DNA of 64,000 nucleotides from Manis javanica (taxonomy: Eukaryota > Chordata > Mammalia > Pholidota > Manidae). Shown piece after piece: positions 52,180 to 64,000 of this stretch. Where the stretch lies: positions 37,824,001 through 37,888,000 of the forward strand of contig NC_133158.1 in the NCBI RefSeq assembly GCF_040802235.1, written 5' to 3'. The first letter of the stretch is position 1. Each line of letters starts with the position of its first letter. Both the position numbers and the translations under genes were made by a program. The notes under the pieces are model-generated. The model was not told the DNA's origin. It saw nothing but the letters and a program-made list of their open reading frames with translations, and made no database searches.

Positions 52180-55029
52180 TTACAGCTCCCCCCACCCCCA
52201 GCTGTGCTCTACTTGGGGCAAGGTGCACACCAGCAGCCGCTCTGCTCAGGGATGCTGGAGGCCTTCTGGACACGGTTCTGCCGGCACTGGCCTTGCCAGA
52301 GGAAGCCAGCACCAGTGACTCCACAGGGCCCCCCAGACCTCAGGTCTGTGGGCAGCCACTTCTTCCCTCATCCCTGCACTCTGAGTCCTTGCCATCTCTC
52401 AGCTGGGCAACTGCCACTTAGGTCACCTTCTGGCTGGCTGGCCTCCCCACTCTAGTCTACCTCCCCAGCCCACCTCCCGGCGGACACCAGTCGGGAGACC
52501 GCCCAGTGAAGGGAGGCCAAGCACTGGGGCCTGCCCTTCCAGCTCTGTGCATCAGCCACACTTGAGGCTCCCAGAACCCGAGGCCTGGCTGGCCTGCCCA
52601 CAATGACCTCATGACGACCTCACCGGGAACCGAGAATCTCCTCAGACGAGCCACCAGCCTTTGCGCGACGCCCGCCTCTGCCACACGCTCTCCCTGCTCT
52701 GTCCTGTGGCCAGACACACTAAACCTTTCTGTGGAAGAGGCGCCTGTGCAGGCCGAGTGACTACACTTACCACCTAAACAGATGGCACTTCCTTTGCTCA
52801 AGGACAACTATTTACTGAGGGTCTAGGCGACGAAGCCTCACCTTGCCCTCAGAGACCCCACTCATGCACGTCCTAAGGCCCAGAGGCAGGGCAAGCTCCT
52901 CGCTGTGGCACCCAGGTCACCAGGCTCCTCTTAATGCACAGCCTTGAGAGGTCAGCCTCCTCCAGCCTAAAGACCCCAGGGCAGGCAGCAGTGAGGAAGC
53001 CCAAGGCACATCTAGACCCTCCACTTACAGTTGCTTCCAGACTGCAACAGCATCCGCCCCTGGAGATGAGAGCGCCACCTGACCCAGGAGGGGCATCCTC
53101 ACCCACAAGACCTGCAGGGGTTGCGTGAGGCTGGCGCACCAGGGAGGCAGTGAGGTGGGAGGGCAGGTTCACTGTGTGACTCGCTGAGCTCTGGACGCGC
53201 GAGGTGCCAGGGCGGCTGGTGGGGCGTGCGCACGGCTGAGGCAGGGCTCCAGGGGCTCGCCTCCTGACTGCGGCCTGCTCATCCTTCCTTGGTAGTCTGT
53301 CTCCAAGGCACCAGGGGACCCAGGGGGGAGTGCCAGTCCCTCAGACAGTCTGTGGCAGCTGCTGTCCACGGGCCAGTTCTGAGGAGGGCAAGGCTGCTGT
53401 GGAGATGGGCTCCGTGAGCACAGGGTAGGGATCCACACATAGTGCCCCTGACCGCGGAGCTCGGGGGGCTGACCACTGAGAGGGACAGTGGAAATCTCTG
53501 GTGGTAGCTGAGTGGGAAGGAGGCACTGGGCGGCCTGCTCAAGTCCGAGGTGATGTGCGTAAGTTAGAGGACCCTTGGTCTAACAAAGACAGATTGACTG
53601 GCATCACCATAGCAGACCACAGACCACGCTCGACCCTGCTTGAGCCCTAGCCCTGAGCCCTGCCAGTGGGGCCCAGGGTGGGGCTGCTAATGGGGAGCCA
53701 CAGGAGGTGGGAGGGTGGCCATGAGGAGAAGCCCCTGCAGAGATGGGTGTGGCTGGGGCAGGGCACACCAGCAGCTCTGGCTGGCCAGCACCCACTCCGC
53801 TCCTGCAGACGGGGACGGCTAGGGAGAGCTTCTCGGAGATTCTGGAGAATTCCAGCAGCTTCCCCACAAGCTCTCGCTCCAGACTGAGATCTGCCAGGTC
53901 TGCCCCCTGACCTCCAGCAGCAGTACAGCAGTACCCTGACCCCCTGCATCTCTTGCTGGCACAAGGCCCTGGGTCTTGTATTAAGCCCTGTCTGCCCAGA
54001 CAGACAAGCACTCATTTTCCCCACTTGACTCTGCCTGGAGCAGCCCCTTTCTCCCAGGGCCTCTCTGACACCCTTCACCCACCCACGTATGTCCATCCGC
54101 CTGCCGGCCCCTCAGATGCCCGTCTGGCTTTGCCCCGGCCCCGACTCCGTCTTTGTCGCAGCTGTCAGCACCATCCATCCAGGCATGTGCCAGCATGTGA
54201 ATGGTGTCTGTGCGCCAAGCACCATGAGGGGCAGTGGGGTCCTCAGGGAGCCAGGCCCACCCCTGCCCGCACGCAGCCCCCAGCATGGCAGATGAGCCAA
54301 GCAGCCACACAAATGCAGCATCACAAACCAGCACGGGTGTGTGGCTCAGGGGTCTCCCTGGGCAAGGGCACCAGAGAGGGAGGCTCCCACAGAGCTCCAT
54401 GCAGGTGGAGGGCAGCACCGTTGACTGCTCCCCAGCCTGTCAGGAGCCTCTCCTCGTCTGTGTCCTCTGTCCTAATCCAGAGTCCCCGCCACCTGCCCTG
54501 GACTCTACATTGGCTTCCCAAGGTCTCCCTATTCCCACTGGTCTGCCCTCCACTCTGACTAACCAGTGGTCAGTGGTGAGCCAGCCCCCCTGGGCTTCAC
54601 TGATGCAATCGGCCTTTTATAAGGTGCTCAACGCCATCCACAATCGCCACTACTTCCCTGCAGGGGCACTTGCCGCCCTCTGGCCACCGTCCCCCTCTAA
54701 CCCAGGGCCCCTGCCGCTGTCTGCTCTGTGCACTGGTTCTCTTGGGCCTCTGGGTCCAAGCTCGCATGGCTCTTGTGCCGCTACACCCTGGCTGTCAGCG
54801 TTGGGCTCCGGTCACCAGGCTGCCTGGCAGATGGACCTGCCTCCACGGCTCAGCCCCATCCCGCTCTGCTGCAAAGCCCCCAGCCCCTCGGGAAGACCAA
54901 GTGCTTTTGTGCTGGGACTAGCAGTGACACAAAGAGCAGCTGAGGGCCCACTGTGTGTCCATCCATGCCTGTGGCTACCTGCCAGGAGCCTCAGGTGGCC
55001 CACTGCCATGGCGCTGGTCATGGGCCACA

Positions 55030-55130
55030 CTTTAGTTTCTTCTCTGGCCTACAAAGCCCCATCAATGCTTGTTTATTCCCAGCCCCTTCAGAGTGCTGCA
55101 TACAGCAGGTGCTAAATAAACAGGGGCTGA
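55030..55130 (+). repeat. L2/MIR 3' tail fragment
   Basis: ATGCTTGTTTATTCCCAGCC and TACAGCAGGTGCTAAATAAA are typical of L2/MIR 3' tails. Confidence 0.5.
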
Positions 55131-55997
55131 GAGAATGCACTGTGGGCCATCTTGTTGACTTGCCCCTGGCAGGTCTGTGCAGCTAGTCATTGCCATGTCG
55201 CTGAACCCTGTGGGTGGGAGCTGCACAGCCCCAGGACATCCTCCTGGCAGCCAGGTGCTGAGCAAGTCGAGGAGCTCCCCTCGGGGGCTGGGCTGGACCC
55301 CATACCCCCTCTACCCAGGCCTTGGCCATGGCTGCCCACACAGCCTCCAGCAGAACTGGGGTGGCTGGGGGGCTGTGTGAGACCTGAAGCCCAGGCACAG
55401 GAGCGCCCACATTTCCTGACAGCCTGTCACTCAAGTGCAACAAAGGGTTTGCAGTGTTGCTCTGGGGAGAGTGCTGTCCCCCAACAATTGACACAGGGAC
55501 AGAGAGGTGAGAACCGAACCCAGACTCAGCCAGGTGAGTTTCAGACAGCAACATCTCACAGGTGAGGTGAGCAGGCCTGGTCACTGCCCGGGCCACACCT
55601 GCTCCTCCCTGGGGACCTTCCCTGCAGGTGACCCTCACGGTCCAGCCGGCCCTCTCCCCACCTCTAGCTTCCTGCATCCCTCTGCATGGTGAAACCCAAA
55701 CCCAAGTCTTAGGCCCCTCAGAGCCCCACAGAGTGCTTCCGGGGGGAACTGTCACCACCCTGTCCCGGCAGGCCACCTGGCCTGGGCCTCAGACACACCC
55801 TCCAGGCCTCCTCCTGCCGTGCCCCTCGCTTCAGCTTGCACAGGCCACACTGTCCCTCCTGCCACCATCAGAACTGCCTCCTGGCTGCGGCCTCCTCCCT
55901 TCTGTCCCCCACAGCTGTCCACCAACTCAGACCCCTCCCAAAGTTCTACCCAAGCCTAGCTGCCCCTCCTGCCTGTGGAATGGCACTACTGGTTGGC

Positions 55998-56012
55998 GGG
56001 GGGGGGGGGGGG
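55998..56012 (+). repeat. Homopolymer of 15 G
   Basis: Fifteen uninterrupted guanines follow GGTTGGC. Such runs are length-unstable and prone to sequencing error. Confidence 0.95.
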
Positions 56013-56639
56013 CAGTTTGGCACCTTACCCTCTGGGCCCACCCTCACAGCTCCTCCTTATCTTTCAAATTGTAGAAATGTTTCATCAGCTGAAATCTGAC
56101 ACATGATCTCAATGGATAAACAGATTAGCATGGGAGGGAGGGGGGCCTCCTGCAAGTCCTTCCCCGCCTGTGATGGTCCCCCCGCCCCCAACCGCCACCA
56201 AGCACAGTCGGAACCAAAGTGTGCAGAGATCGCACAGGCCTCCTTTGGCTAAGCTAGGGTATCCTGAGCTGGAGCCCCCGGCAGCGGGCTGGCTTCATCA
56301 TCCAGGAGACAGGAATGGGGACAGCCCCTCCCTGTCCACTGGCAGTAACACTGGAGGAGGCAGAGGGGTTCCTAAGGGTGCTGTCCTACCTTTCCTACAC
56401 CACACATGTCACCCAGGGCAAGAAGGGGACTGTTGGCAATGTGTGCGTGTACCCACCCAGAAAAACCAGCCTCACCCCGTGCCATCACAGGAGGAGAAGC
56501 CAAGGGAAGCAGGAAGTGAGGAGGGACTGCCAAGCCTTGGTGGCCCTGGTGTGCCTGCAGCGGGGGAAGTGGGCAGGGGTGCAGAGAGGCAGCCTGGACA
56601 GTGGGGAGGCTGGTTATACTGAGCACAGAAGTTCAAGGA

Positions 56640-58035
56640 TTAAGCAAATAAGTATGTATGTTGAGGATAACAGGAGTCACAACAGGAGTCAGGCCCTCGC
56701 CCTCTGAAAAGGGATCACTAAACATGAAGATGCTACAAAGAAGCCGACATATTGGAAATGGAAGTATCAATATGAACTTTACATACACATAGATACGGAA
56801 TCTCACAGATGTATGCAATGTGTATGTATACTCTCATATAAATCTCTCCGTATGCCTGTGTATCATGCACACATGTGTTCCCACTCTATCCATCGAGAGC
56901 ACCCACAAACACCGACAATCCAGGAACAATGAGCACACCCAGCACCCAGACCTTGGTTTCTAAAGACCATTCTCCAGAGACTCCTGGAACACCTTGCACC
57001 AGAGTCAGGAAGTAATCAGAGAATGAAGAGATGTATCAAAAAGACAGAAGAGTCTGTTTGAAGGGCCAAATCTAGGTCATTCTGAACATCAAAATAAATG
57101 AGAGTTGTATATATTATAATGTAATTATAATTATAATGACAAGTAATTGTGAATCCTCGACTTTCCTACTAACCTAAACAAATTAATGAATACCTAACTA
57201 AATGGAGGAGAAGGGACAACTCTTCCTTTAACAGAACATCAATTCATAAGTGTAGAAGAAAGACAGAAATAAATGATCACCACTTGGCAACCACCGTGGT
57301 GGCTGATTTGGGTGAGAGTCATCTCTGGAAGCTAAAGCTGATGCATGGAGGTCTCATGAAGATCAGGATATTGGCATACTATGGAGTATCTCCCCACAAA
57401 ACACTAATCAATTAGTATGTAATTAAAAGGGAAGATGCAGCCTTTGCAACAGAGAGACCAGGTCAAGGTCAACACCACTAGAGGTCAGATGGGATGTGCC
57501 ATTAAGGCACAGCCCCATCTGGGGGTCTTCCTGCCGAGAACACAGGGCCTGAGTCTGGTCGTGAGAAAACATTGGGCAGACCCAGACTGGCCATACTACA
57601 GACTGAGAGGCCTGTGCTCTTTAAAACTGTCAAGGTCATGCAAGACAGGGAAATCTAGGACCTATTGTACACACACAGAGCCTGAGGGCACCTGATAGGT
57701 GCAGCACTGACTCCTGGGCAGGGTCCTGGGCCAGACAGAACAACAGCTGAGCACGGACAGCAGGTGAAGCACGCATGCCGTCTGTAGCTGAGTCACTGTC
57801 GGGTGGGGACTGGAAGGGGCATGTGGCGGCTCTGGAGGACGTGTCCTTGGAGGTTCACATGGACTATAATACTTAGGGCAGTAGGTTCCCAAGTCGGAAA
57901 AAGACAGTATTTTTATCTAACTAGAAAAGGTGATGATGCCAACTCCATAAATGGGGTTCAGGAGATGCAGGAGTTCATTGTGTTATTCTCATGACCTTCC
58001 TGTGGGTTTTGAAATTATTTCAAAATAAAGCAAAC
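56640..58035 (+). repeat. L1M-type LINE 3'UTR
   Basis: The right half carries CCATACTACAGACTGAGAGG, CTGTGCTCTTTAAAACTGTC, AAGGTCATGCAAGACAGGG and an end reading GAAATTATTTCAAAATAAAG, which fits an old L1 3'UTR. The left half (56,640-57,400) is AT-rich and probably the same element, with less certainty. Confidence 0.7.
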
Positions 58036-58559
58036 ACCCAATAAGGACAGTGATTTGAGATGGCTGAATGTACACAAAAGGATGAATTTATCCCAGAAAA
58101 AAGCCCACTAGGTTTTCTTTTTCTTTTCTTGTTTTACATTTGGGAGTGGGGAAGGGGCAGTTTGACAAAGTGCTTGTAAATTCATCTGAAAAAACAATTT
58201 GGAAAAAGATCATCCAGGTAGAAGAACTTGCCTGGCTGGATATTTAATATTTTAGATAACTGTGGCTACACAATATGTTTTAAACATATTTAAAATATGC
58301 AGGATTGCTCTGGGAAAGAGTCTAGAAATAGAGCCGAGGAATTTAGCATATGATTGGGTGGAATTTTGTATCAGTGCTAATGGGACAAAGGACTCCCTGT
58401 TTCGGAAAAAAAAACAAACAAAGGTGGATCTGTACTTCACATTTTATACATAAATAAATCATGGGGGGTCATTTGGAGCAATGATTTAATGATAGGGAAT
58501 GAAATCACAGAAGTACTAATCCTAAAAATATGAGTACTGGGGTAGGCAAGGCCTTTGTA

Positions 58560-59515
58560 ATATAACGAGTCACAAACAGAAAAATGAACAACAAAAATAC
58601 ACTGGATGCCTTTCCACAAATCAACTTCCAAAGGGCAGAAAATAAACAAAAAATGAACTAGAAGATTGTTACAACAAAAATGAAACAAGACCATTAACAC
58701 CTTTATACAAAGACCTTTTAAAAAAGGAATACTAAAGAAAAAATAGGCAGGAGCCGTAAGTAATGGGTCCACAGGAGAAATACAAGCGGCCAATAACATC
58801 TGAAGGGGTTTAACGTCCCATAACTGAGACATGGGGAGTTTTAAAAATGAGAGGTTTTGTTTGTTTGCTTTTGTTTTTAAGGTTTGCAAAGATATTTTTT
58901 AGAATTACTGTTAAAATCTTGTGCTTGGGAAGTCCTGGGGAAATGGACGTGCTCTAGCACCACAGTTTGGAGTGAAATCTGGCAGAGAACCTCCATTGTT
59001 CTGGGGGGCCAGCTGGTAAAATGTGTGTGTATAGGTTTTTTTAAATGGGTGTATTCCTTTGATCCAGTAATTCTCTCTAGAAGATTAAACAAATAAGTGC
59101 ACAAAGACAGATAACGCTGTGTTGCAGTGTTCATCACACTGGTAACAAATTTGGAAAATTCCCAAGGATCCATCAATAAGGGACTGGTTACATAAATCTT
59201 AGTATGATATATAGGAGGGTAGTATGATAATTATAAATGAAAATATAAATCTACCTTTACTGACATAGTAATAGGTTAATGGCAAGTGGATGAGGGGAAA
59301 TGGAAGATACTGAACTGAGCGTCTCTCCTGAGCTCAGGACCTCAGTATGTGCAATTGTGTATTTGTGCTCTTTGGAGCAGAGGGACGCCACCAAAACGTA
59401 AGCATGGAGAGATTTTGTGTGTGGGGTTTTTTTTTTTAACTTTATATTTTTCTGCATTGTTTGACTTAAAAAAAGTATATCATTTTTCTAATCAGAAGAA
59501 AAACTATTTTTCATT
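58560..59515 (+). repeat. Second L1M-type LINE 3' fragment
   Basis: AGAAATACAAGCGGCCAATA, GGGGAAATGGACGTGCTC, CCTTTGATCCAGTAATTCTC, ATCCATCAATAAGGGACTGG and TTTCTGCATTGTTTGACTT follow an L1M 3' region in order. Its separate 3' end near 59,510 shows an insertion distinct from the one ending at 58,035, or a rearranged copy. Confidence 0.75.
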
Positions 59516-60084
59516 TTGAAACATTATAAAGATATATACTCCTCAGTATTTTTTTTATCACTGATCATTTTAAGATAGTAAACCACAAGTGAAACAGTGC
59601 AGACACCAAATATACACACTGTAGATGTAAAGTACTAAATGACATAGTATCCAGATGGATTGTAACATTTCTTACACTGTTGTTACATATATGCACCCAC
59701 ACACACACAACAGGGGATGAAGACAGATGGGCATGAAATGCAGAGTAAAGAAGTACTTGCACATAGTAGGAGCTAATTTTTCACTGACTTAGAAGGAGCA
59801 AATACAGGATGTACTTATCTCTGAAATTCTAAAAGAGAAGTTTCAAATCAATTTGCTCAGAGATGGAGTCAGCGGAGTCAGTGTATATTCCATTGGATTT
59901 CTTAACAGATCAGTCATGTTATTTTGGCATCCCATCTTGTTTCATCGCTGCCCAGGTATGTGAGATAAAATTCTTGCTTCTATACTGTCACAATTCACAG
60001 CTGTCACAAACCAGTGGCTGCATGGCAAGAAGCCATCTCAAGGCATTTTCCTTCCTTCCTCTTGCAGCATGCACACCCCATCCC

Positions 60085-60160
60085 GCCACGAACACACAAA
60101 CATACACATGCGTGTGTGCGTGCACACACAGCGTGTGTGCGTGCACACACACACAGAGGC
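60085..60160. repeat. Alternating purine-pyrimidine CA/TG repeat
   Basis: A 21-bp unit, GCGTGTGTGCGTGCACACAC plus A, occurs twice in tandem from 60,110, flanked by further CA repeats. Each unit is itself close to an inverted repeat, and the tract is likely to adopt Z-DNA. Confidence 0.85.
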
Positions 60161-60309
60161 TGGAATAATCAGCTGCAGTGAGAATGAAATCAGGTAGAGA
60201 CAAATGTAACTTCTTCCACTTGGTTTTAAAAATCATCAACTGCACAAGGATAGGATGGGGGACTGTGGCTTAGACTCACTACACGAGTTTTAGAGTATCT
60301 TCCTTGAAC

Positions 60310-60450
60310 AAACATCTCATGGTGTCATTTCAAAGCTCAGACACTTCTGATGGCTCCCCAAGGTGTCAAAGCAAAGCCCCAAACCCCTGGCCTTCAGAAT
60401 TCCATCTGGCCCCAGCTGCACCCCCTCGCCATACCTCTGAGTGGTGGCCT
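60310..60450 (+). repeat. L2 LINE fragment
   Basis: TCTGATGGCTCCCCAAGGTG, CTGGCCTTCAGAATTCCATC and TGGCCCCAGCTGCACCCCC follow the L2 consensus around ATGGCTCCCCATTG and ATCTGGCCCCAGCC. Confidence 0.7.
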
Positions 60451-60454
60451 CTGG

Positions 60455-60645
60455 AGACAGCTGGCCTGGGCTGGGCCACAATCTGACCCTTCTGTGCATC
60501 AGCTTTGTCACCTTGGGCAAGACCATCCACTCCTCAGACTCCCAGTTTATTGATTTATGGTCTATAGAATAGGGGGAACGAGTGAGATATCATCTTCAAA
60601 GTGCCTCAAGGTTTGCCTGGACCACAGGAAGGGTCTGATAAATAC
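60455..60645 (+). repeat. MIR SINE fragment
   Basis: TTTGTCACCTTGGGCAAGAC, CACTCCTCAGACTCCCAGTT, GTCTATAGAATAGGGGGAAC and AGGGTCTGATAAATACAAG follow MIR order. Confidence 0.7.
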
Positions 60646-60959
60646 AAGTGCCCTCCCACCTGGTTTCCTCTCCTGTGCACAAGAAATATTCACAGGAGCC
60701 CCAAAGCGCAAAAAGAGCGAGAGCAGGATGGTGGCAGGTGTGCAGGGAGGAGAGGAGGGGCAATGAGAAGCTGAGTAGGGAGGCAGCAGGGCTGTGCAGG
60801 CAGAGTCTCTGGGGACCCCTCACTGGGGACAGCGGGGCACTAGAGTGCAGGCAGCGGGAGGGCAGGGGCCCTGAGGAGCCAGCAGTGGGCCCAACCCTTC
60901 CCTGGAAGGCTGCCTGTGGTTGCCAGTGGCATGGCCCCAGGAGGGAGAGTTCTGACTAA

Positions 60960-61145
60960 GCACTGCGGAGGCAGGTACTGGAATTTTAGCTCTCATTACG
61001 AGAGCCATTTCATTTAGAAACCCTATTGGCATAAGTCTTGTAATGTGGCTGATGGCACAAAAAACTGCAGCTTGGAAGCCTGAACTGGATGTGGATTCTA
61101 ACCAAGCCGACAGCAGTAATAAATAAGACAAACTACCACTGATGG
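60960..61145. other. AT-rich candidate conserved element
   Basis: GGAATTTTAGCTCTCATTAC, GAGAGCCATTTCATTTAGAA, TATTGGCATAAGTCTTGTAA, TGTGGCTGATGGCACAAAAA and GACAGCAGTAATAAATAAGA form unique AT-rich sequence unlike the repeats around it. Regulatory function is inferred. Confidence 0.4.
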
Positions 61146-61679
61146 AATGGAATCCTGGCTGCGTATCAGCCCTCCGCCGACTGCTGTCTATAGGTACTCC
61201 CGTGGGATGGAAGTGCCAGCTAGGGGCTGTTCTCTTACCCCCTTTACAGCTGAGCAAACAGACTGGGGGAGGTGGTCTGACTCGCCGGCATGCACACTGG
61301 CTCGCAGTGGGTTTGTTACTGGCATCCAGGCGGCTGTGCTCTCCAAGGGGGTCGTCATGCTCTTCATCCTCCCCACCCCAGGCCACGGTCACGAGCTAAG
61401 GAAGGGCGATGGGAGTGGGTCACAATCGGGGGAGCACAGCTTCAGGGACCTGGAGAAGGGCTGTTTCTCTGGGTTCTTGTGATCATGACTTGCTGCTGGC
61501 GCCCTGCACAGCAGGATAACCCACAGCCTGTCCTCCATGTTACAGCCTGGGAACCCCTCATTTCCTCGGAGAGACAATGCTTAGGATTGTAGATTTAGGT
61601 GCTCCAGGATTTGCACGGGGGCTGGGCACCAGGGGTCTTTGCCGTTCAGGCCACCCAACAAGAGAACAAAGAAGCCTGA

Positions 61680-62540
61680 CGATGCGGTCCCCTCACACCT
61701 ACCCCCTGACAACGCAGTCCCCCCACGCCTGCCCCCCAACAATGTGGTTCCCCCATGCCTGCTCCCCGACAACACGGTCCCCCGATGCCTGCCCCCCGAC
61801 AACACAGTCCCCCCACGCCTGCCCCCCGAACAATGCGGTGCCCCCACACCTGCCCCCTGACAATGTGGTTCCCCCATGCCTGCCCCCTGACAACACAGTC
61901 TCCCCACGCCTGCACCCCGAACAATGCAGTGCCCCCACAACTGCCCCCCGACAATGTGGTTCCCCCATGCCTGCCCCCCGACAACATAGTCCCCCCACAC
62001 CTGCCCCAGAACAATGCGGTTCCCCCACGCCTGACCCCCACAATGTGGTTCCCCCATGCCTGCCCCCTGACAACACAGTCCCCCCATGCCTGCCCGACAA
62101 CACGTCCCCCCACACCTGCCCCCCGAACAATGCGGTGCCCCCACACCTGCCCCCTGACAATGTGGTTCCCCCATGCCTGCCCCCTAACAACACAGTCCCC
62201 CAATGCCTGCCCCCCAAACAATGCGGTGCCCCCACACCTGCACCCTGACAATGTGGTTCCCCCATGCCTGCCCCCCAACAACATGGTCCCCCAACGCCTG
62301 CCCCGCAGTTCCCCCATGCCTGCCCCCTGACAATGCGGTTCCCCCATGCCTGACCCCCCACAACACGGACTCCCCACACCTGCCACCCAACAACACGGTC
62401 CTCCCATGCCTGCCCTCCAACAACACAGTCCCACCACGCCTGCCCCACGACAACACGGTCCCACCACGTGTGACCCCCTTCAACGCGGTTCCCCCACCCC
62501 TGCCCCCCAACAATGCAGTCCCCCCATGCCTGCCCTCCAG
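61680..62540 (+). repeat. Minisatellite, ~30-bp unit with ~91-bp higher-order period
   Basis: About 28 degenerate copies of a 30-31-bp unit of the form AACACGGTCCCCCCATGCCT followed by GCCCCCCGAC. Units marked by CAATGCGGT/CAATGCAGT start at 61,831, 61,922, 62,012, 62,128 and 62,219, spaced 91, 90, 116 and 91 bp, so triplets of units were amplified together. The plus strand is C-rich. Open frames on both strands come from the multiple-of-three period and are not genes. Confidence 0.95.
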
Positions 62541-63254
62541 CTCCTTTCAAGCTCATGTGCCTTACAGTCTGCCTAAAGTCTTACCCATATATGCCCACTG
62601 TCGTCTCAAGAGAATGCAAAGCACACAGAATCCCCCAACTTGCTGTGTGACAGAACTGTGCTGAGAGACCACTGATTCACATCACAAGCATGAGTGAGAA
62701 GACTGAGGTTGGTCCCTACTAACTACTGGCTGACTTGTGACCTCAGCAAAGGCGGCACTTCACTGCCCTCACTGTGTCCTCACGTTCAAGTGAGGGAAGA
62801 GAAGGGTGTTCTGCAAGAACGCTGGTGTCACAGTTGTCTACCTGGTGACCTGCAGTCAATTTCTTCAGTTTATATAAAACCTGTCAGTGCAAGGCCGCCT
62901 TGTGCGTGTGGAGGATGGCCGCAGTGGCACAGTGCACAGCGAGCTGGGCACCTGCAGGGTGCTGGGGACACTAAGGCAGGGGGGCAGGCAAGGGGTGAGG
63001 GAAGACAGGGACGTCCAATAGAAACAGAATGTGGGCCATACACAGAACTTAACACTCTATAGTAGCCACATTAGAAAAGCAAAAAGAAACGATTTTAATA
63101 ATACATTTTACTTAACCAAATAGTACCATTTCAACATGTAAGCAACATTTGAGATAGTTTACATTCTTTATTTTTGGTACCAGGTTTTGAAATCCAATGT
63201 AACAGCCACCTGTGGGCAATGGTGACAGTATCTGGACAGTCCAGGACTGACACA

Positions 63255-63455
63255 TTTGGCGGCCTTGTTTTGTGCCAAGCTCTGTCCTACGTGTTCTACA
63301 AACATCTATAAACACCATCGCATTTTACCTCCTCCCCCAGCCTGCAGGCAGCACAGCCACCCTGCTACACCGATGAGGAAAGAAGATTCAGAGCCACTTG
63401 TCCCAGGACCCAGCACTAGGGAGTCACAGGAGGAGGATCTGAACCCAGGTTCACC
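63255..63455 (-). repeat. MIR SINE
   Basis: TGTGCCAAGCTCTGTCCTAC, AACACCATCGCATTTTACCT, CACCGATGAGGAAAGAAGAT and GGAGGATCTGAACCCAGGTT follow reverse MIR along most of its length. Confidence 0.75.
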
Positions 63456-64000
63456 TGGCCATGGGGCCACCTGGGAACGACCTGGGGACTCTGCAGTGGC
63501 AGGAGACAGGAGAGGCTGCTCCCCACCGCAGTAGCCACTGGGCGGTTTGGGAGCGTCTCGTACAATGCACCTCACGTAAGTCAAGTACATAAATACACTG
63601 TACAGGAAGGAGCAGCCAATGCCTCCCAACTGTGTGGATTCCCAGGCCATGAAGCAGCAATTTCTTGCCACATCAGCTCCAAGCAAAAGTAGGACCCCGG
63701 CTTTCCCTACACAAGCCAGCATTGTCCTCCCCTCTTTCCAAAAGCATGTTGATGTTGGCATTTTATCTCCTGAACAATTCAGTTTAATCCATGTTAGAGA
63801 TTTATTATGCTTATAATCACCTTTTTGTAATTTTTCTTAATTCCTCAAGAGGCATTTCTGCTACTTTTGAGCAAATAAATGCAGCTTCACTATCCATTTT
63901 TACCATATGAAAAATGTCATAAATTTTACATCCATGACTAGCTGTAAGCTTTGAATTATGAACGTCCCATTTTCCCCTTTATACCTTCAAACAGACTTTT

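Larger units (their letters stand above)
43001..64000 (-). other. CHCHD6: Presumed CHCHD6 intron, to the right edge
   Basis: The CHCH exon starts inside a codon, so transcription enters from the right. I looked for the expected coiled-coil exons, whose human sequence includes FYKEQLERIERKNAEMYKLS, and did not find them, but a short exon could be missed by eye. The human gene is known to have very long introns, which fits. Confidence 0.65.

Noticed and set aside
53604-54011. Helical-looking segment (LERELVGKLLEFSRISEKLS) as a missing CHCHD6 coiled-coil exon
   Set aside because: It does not match the CHCHD6 coiled coil, and the phase and splice sites needed to join position 43,000 were not evident.
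61680-62540. CRISPR-like array
   Set aside because: There are no unique spacers; this is a eukaryotic minisatellite.
61577-62664. Long repeat-containing open frames on both strands, resembling a repetitive protein
   Set aside because: They arise because the 30-bp period is a multiple of three. Frames shift at 31-bp units and no start context or homology supports translation.

Overview
This window is nuclear DNA from a eutherian mammal. It carries the 5' half of PLXNA1 (plexin-A1, semaphorin receptor) and the 3' end of CHCHD6 (MICOS subunit Mic25). Both lie on the minus strand, with CHCHD6 upstream of PLXNA1. The exons have intact GT/AG splice sites and compatible phases, and their translations match the human proteins closely as I remember them. 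Recognisable repeats are old: MIR, L2, L1M-type, HAL1-like and MLT1-like. I saw no Alu, rodent B1/B2 or carnivore tRNA-Lys SINE, which argues against a primate, rodent or carnivore. I cannot name the species.

Layout. 1-2,674: intron 9 of PLXNA1, cut by the window edge. 2,675-20,393: PLXNA1 exons 9 to 2, covering codons 1-694 (signal peptide, sema domain, first PSI, first IPT region, second PSI). 20,394-25,428: intron 1. 25,429 to about 25,680: probable 5' non-coding exon 1 inside a CpG island of about 24,640-26,000. About 26,000-40,454: intergenic DNA with L1, L2, MIR, MLT1 and HAL1-like remnants and AT-rich islands that look like conserved non-coding elements. About 40,455-40,658: terminal exon of CHCHD6 (one codon, stop, 3'UTR, AATAAA). 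42,865-43,000: penultimate exon with the twin CX9C (CHCH) motif. 43,001-64,000: presumed CHCHD6 intron, since I found no further exon. It holds a long AT-rich island near 51.3-51.7 kb, a block of L1 3'UTR remnants (56.6-59.5 kb), a Z-DNA-prone repeat and a 30-bp minisatellite with a ~91-bp higher-order period (61.68-62.54 kb).

The two genes are not known to share a pathway: plexin-A1 acts in axon guidance at the cell surface, Mic25 in mitochondrial cristae. I found no undescribed multi-gene system. The points most worth checking are the upstream-ORF arrangement in the PLXNA1 leader, the AT-rich candidate enhancers, the minisatellite architecture and a duplicated ~130-bp intron segment. Most long open frames here are artefacts of GC-rich or period-3 DNA.
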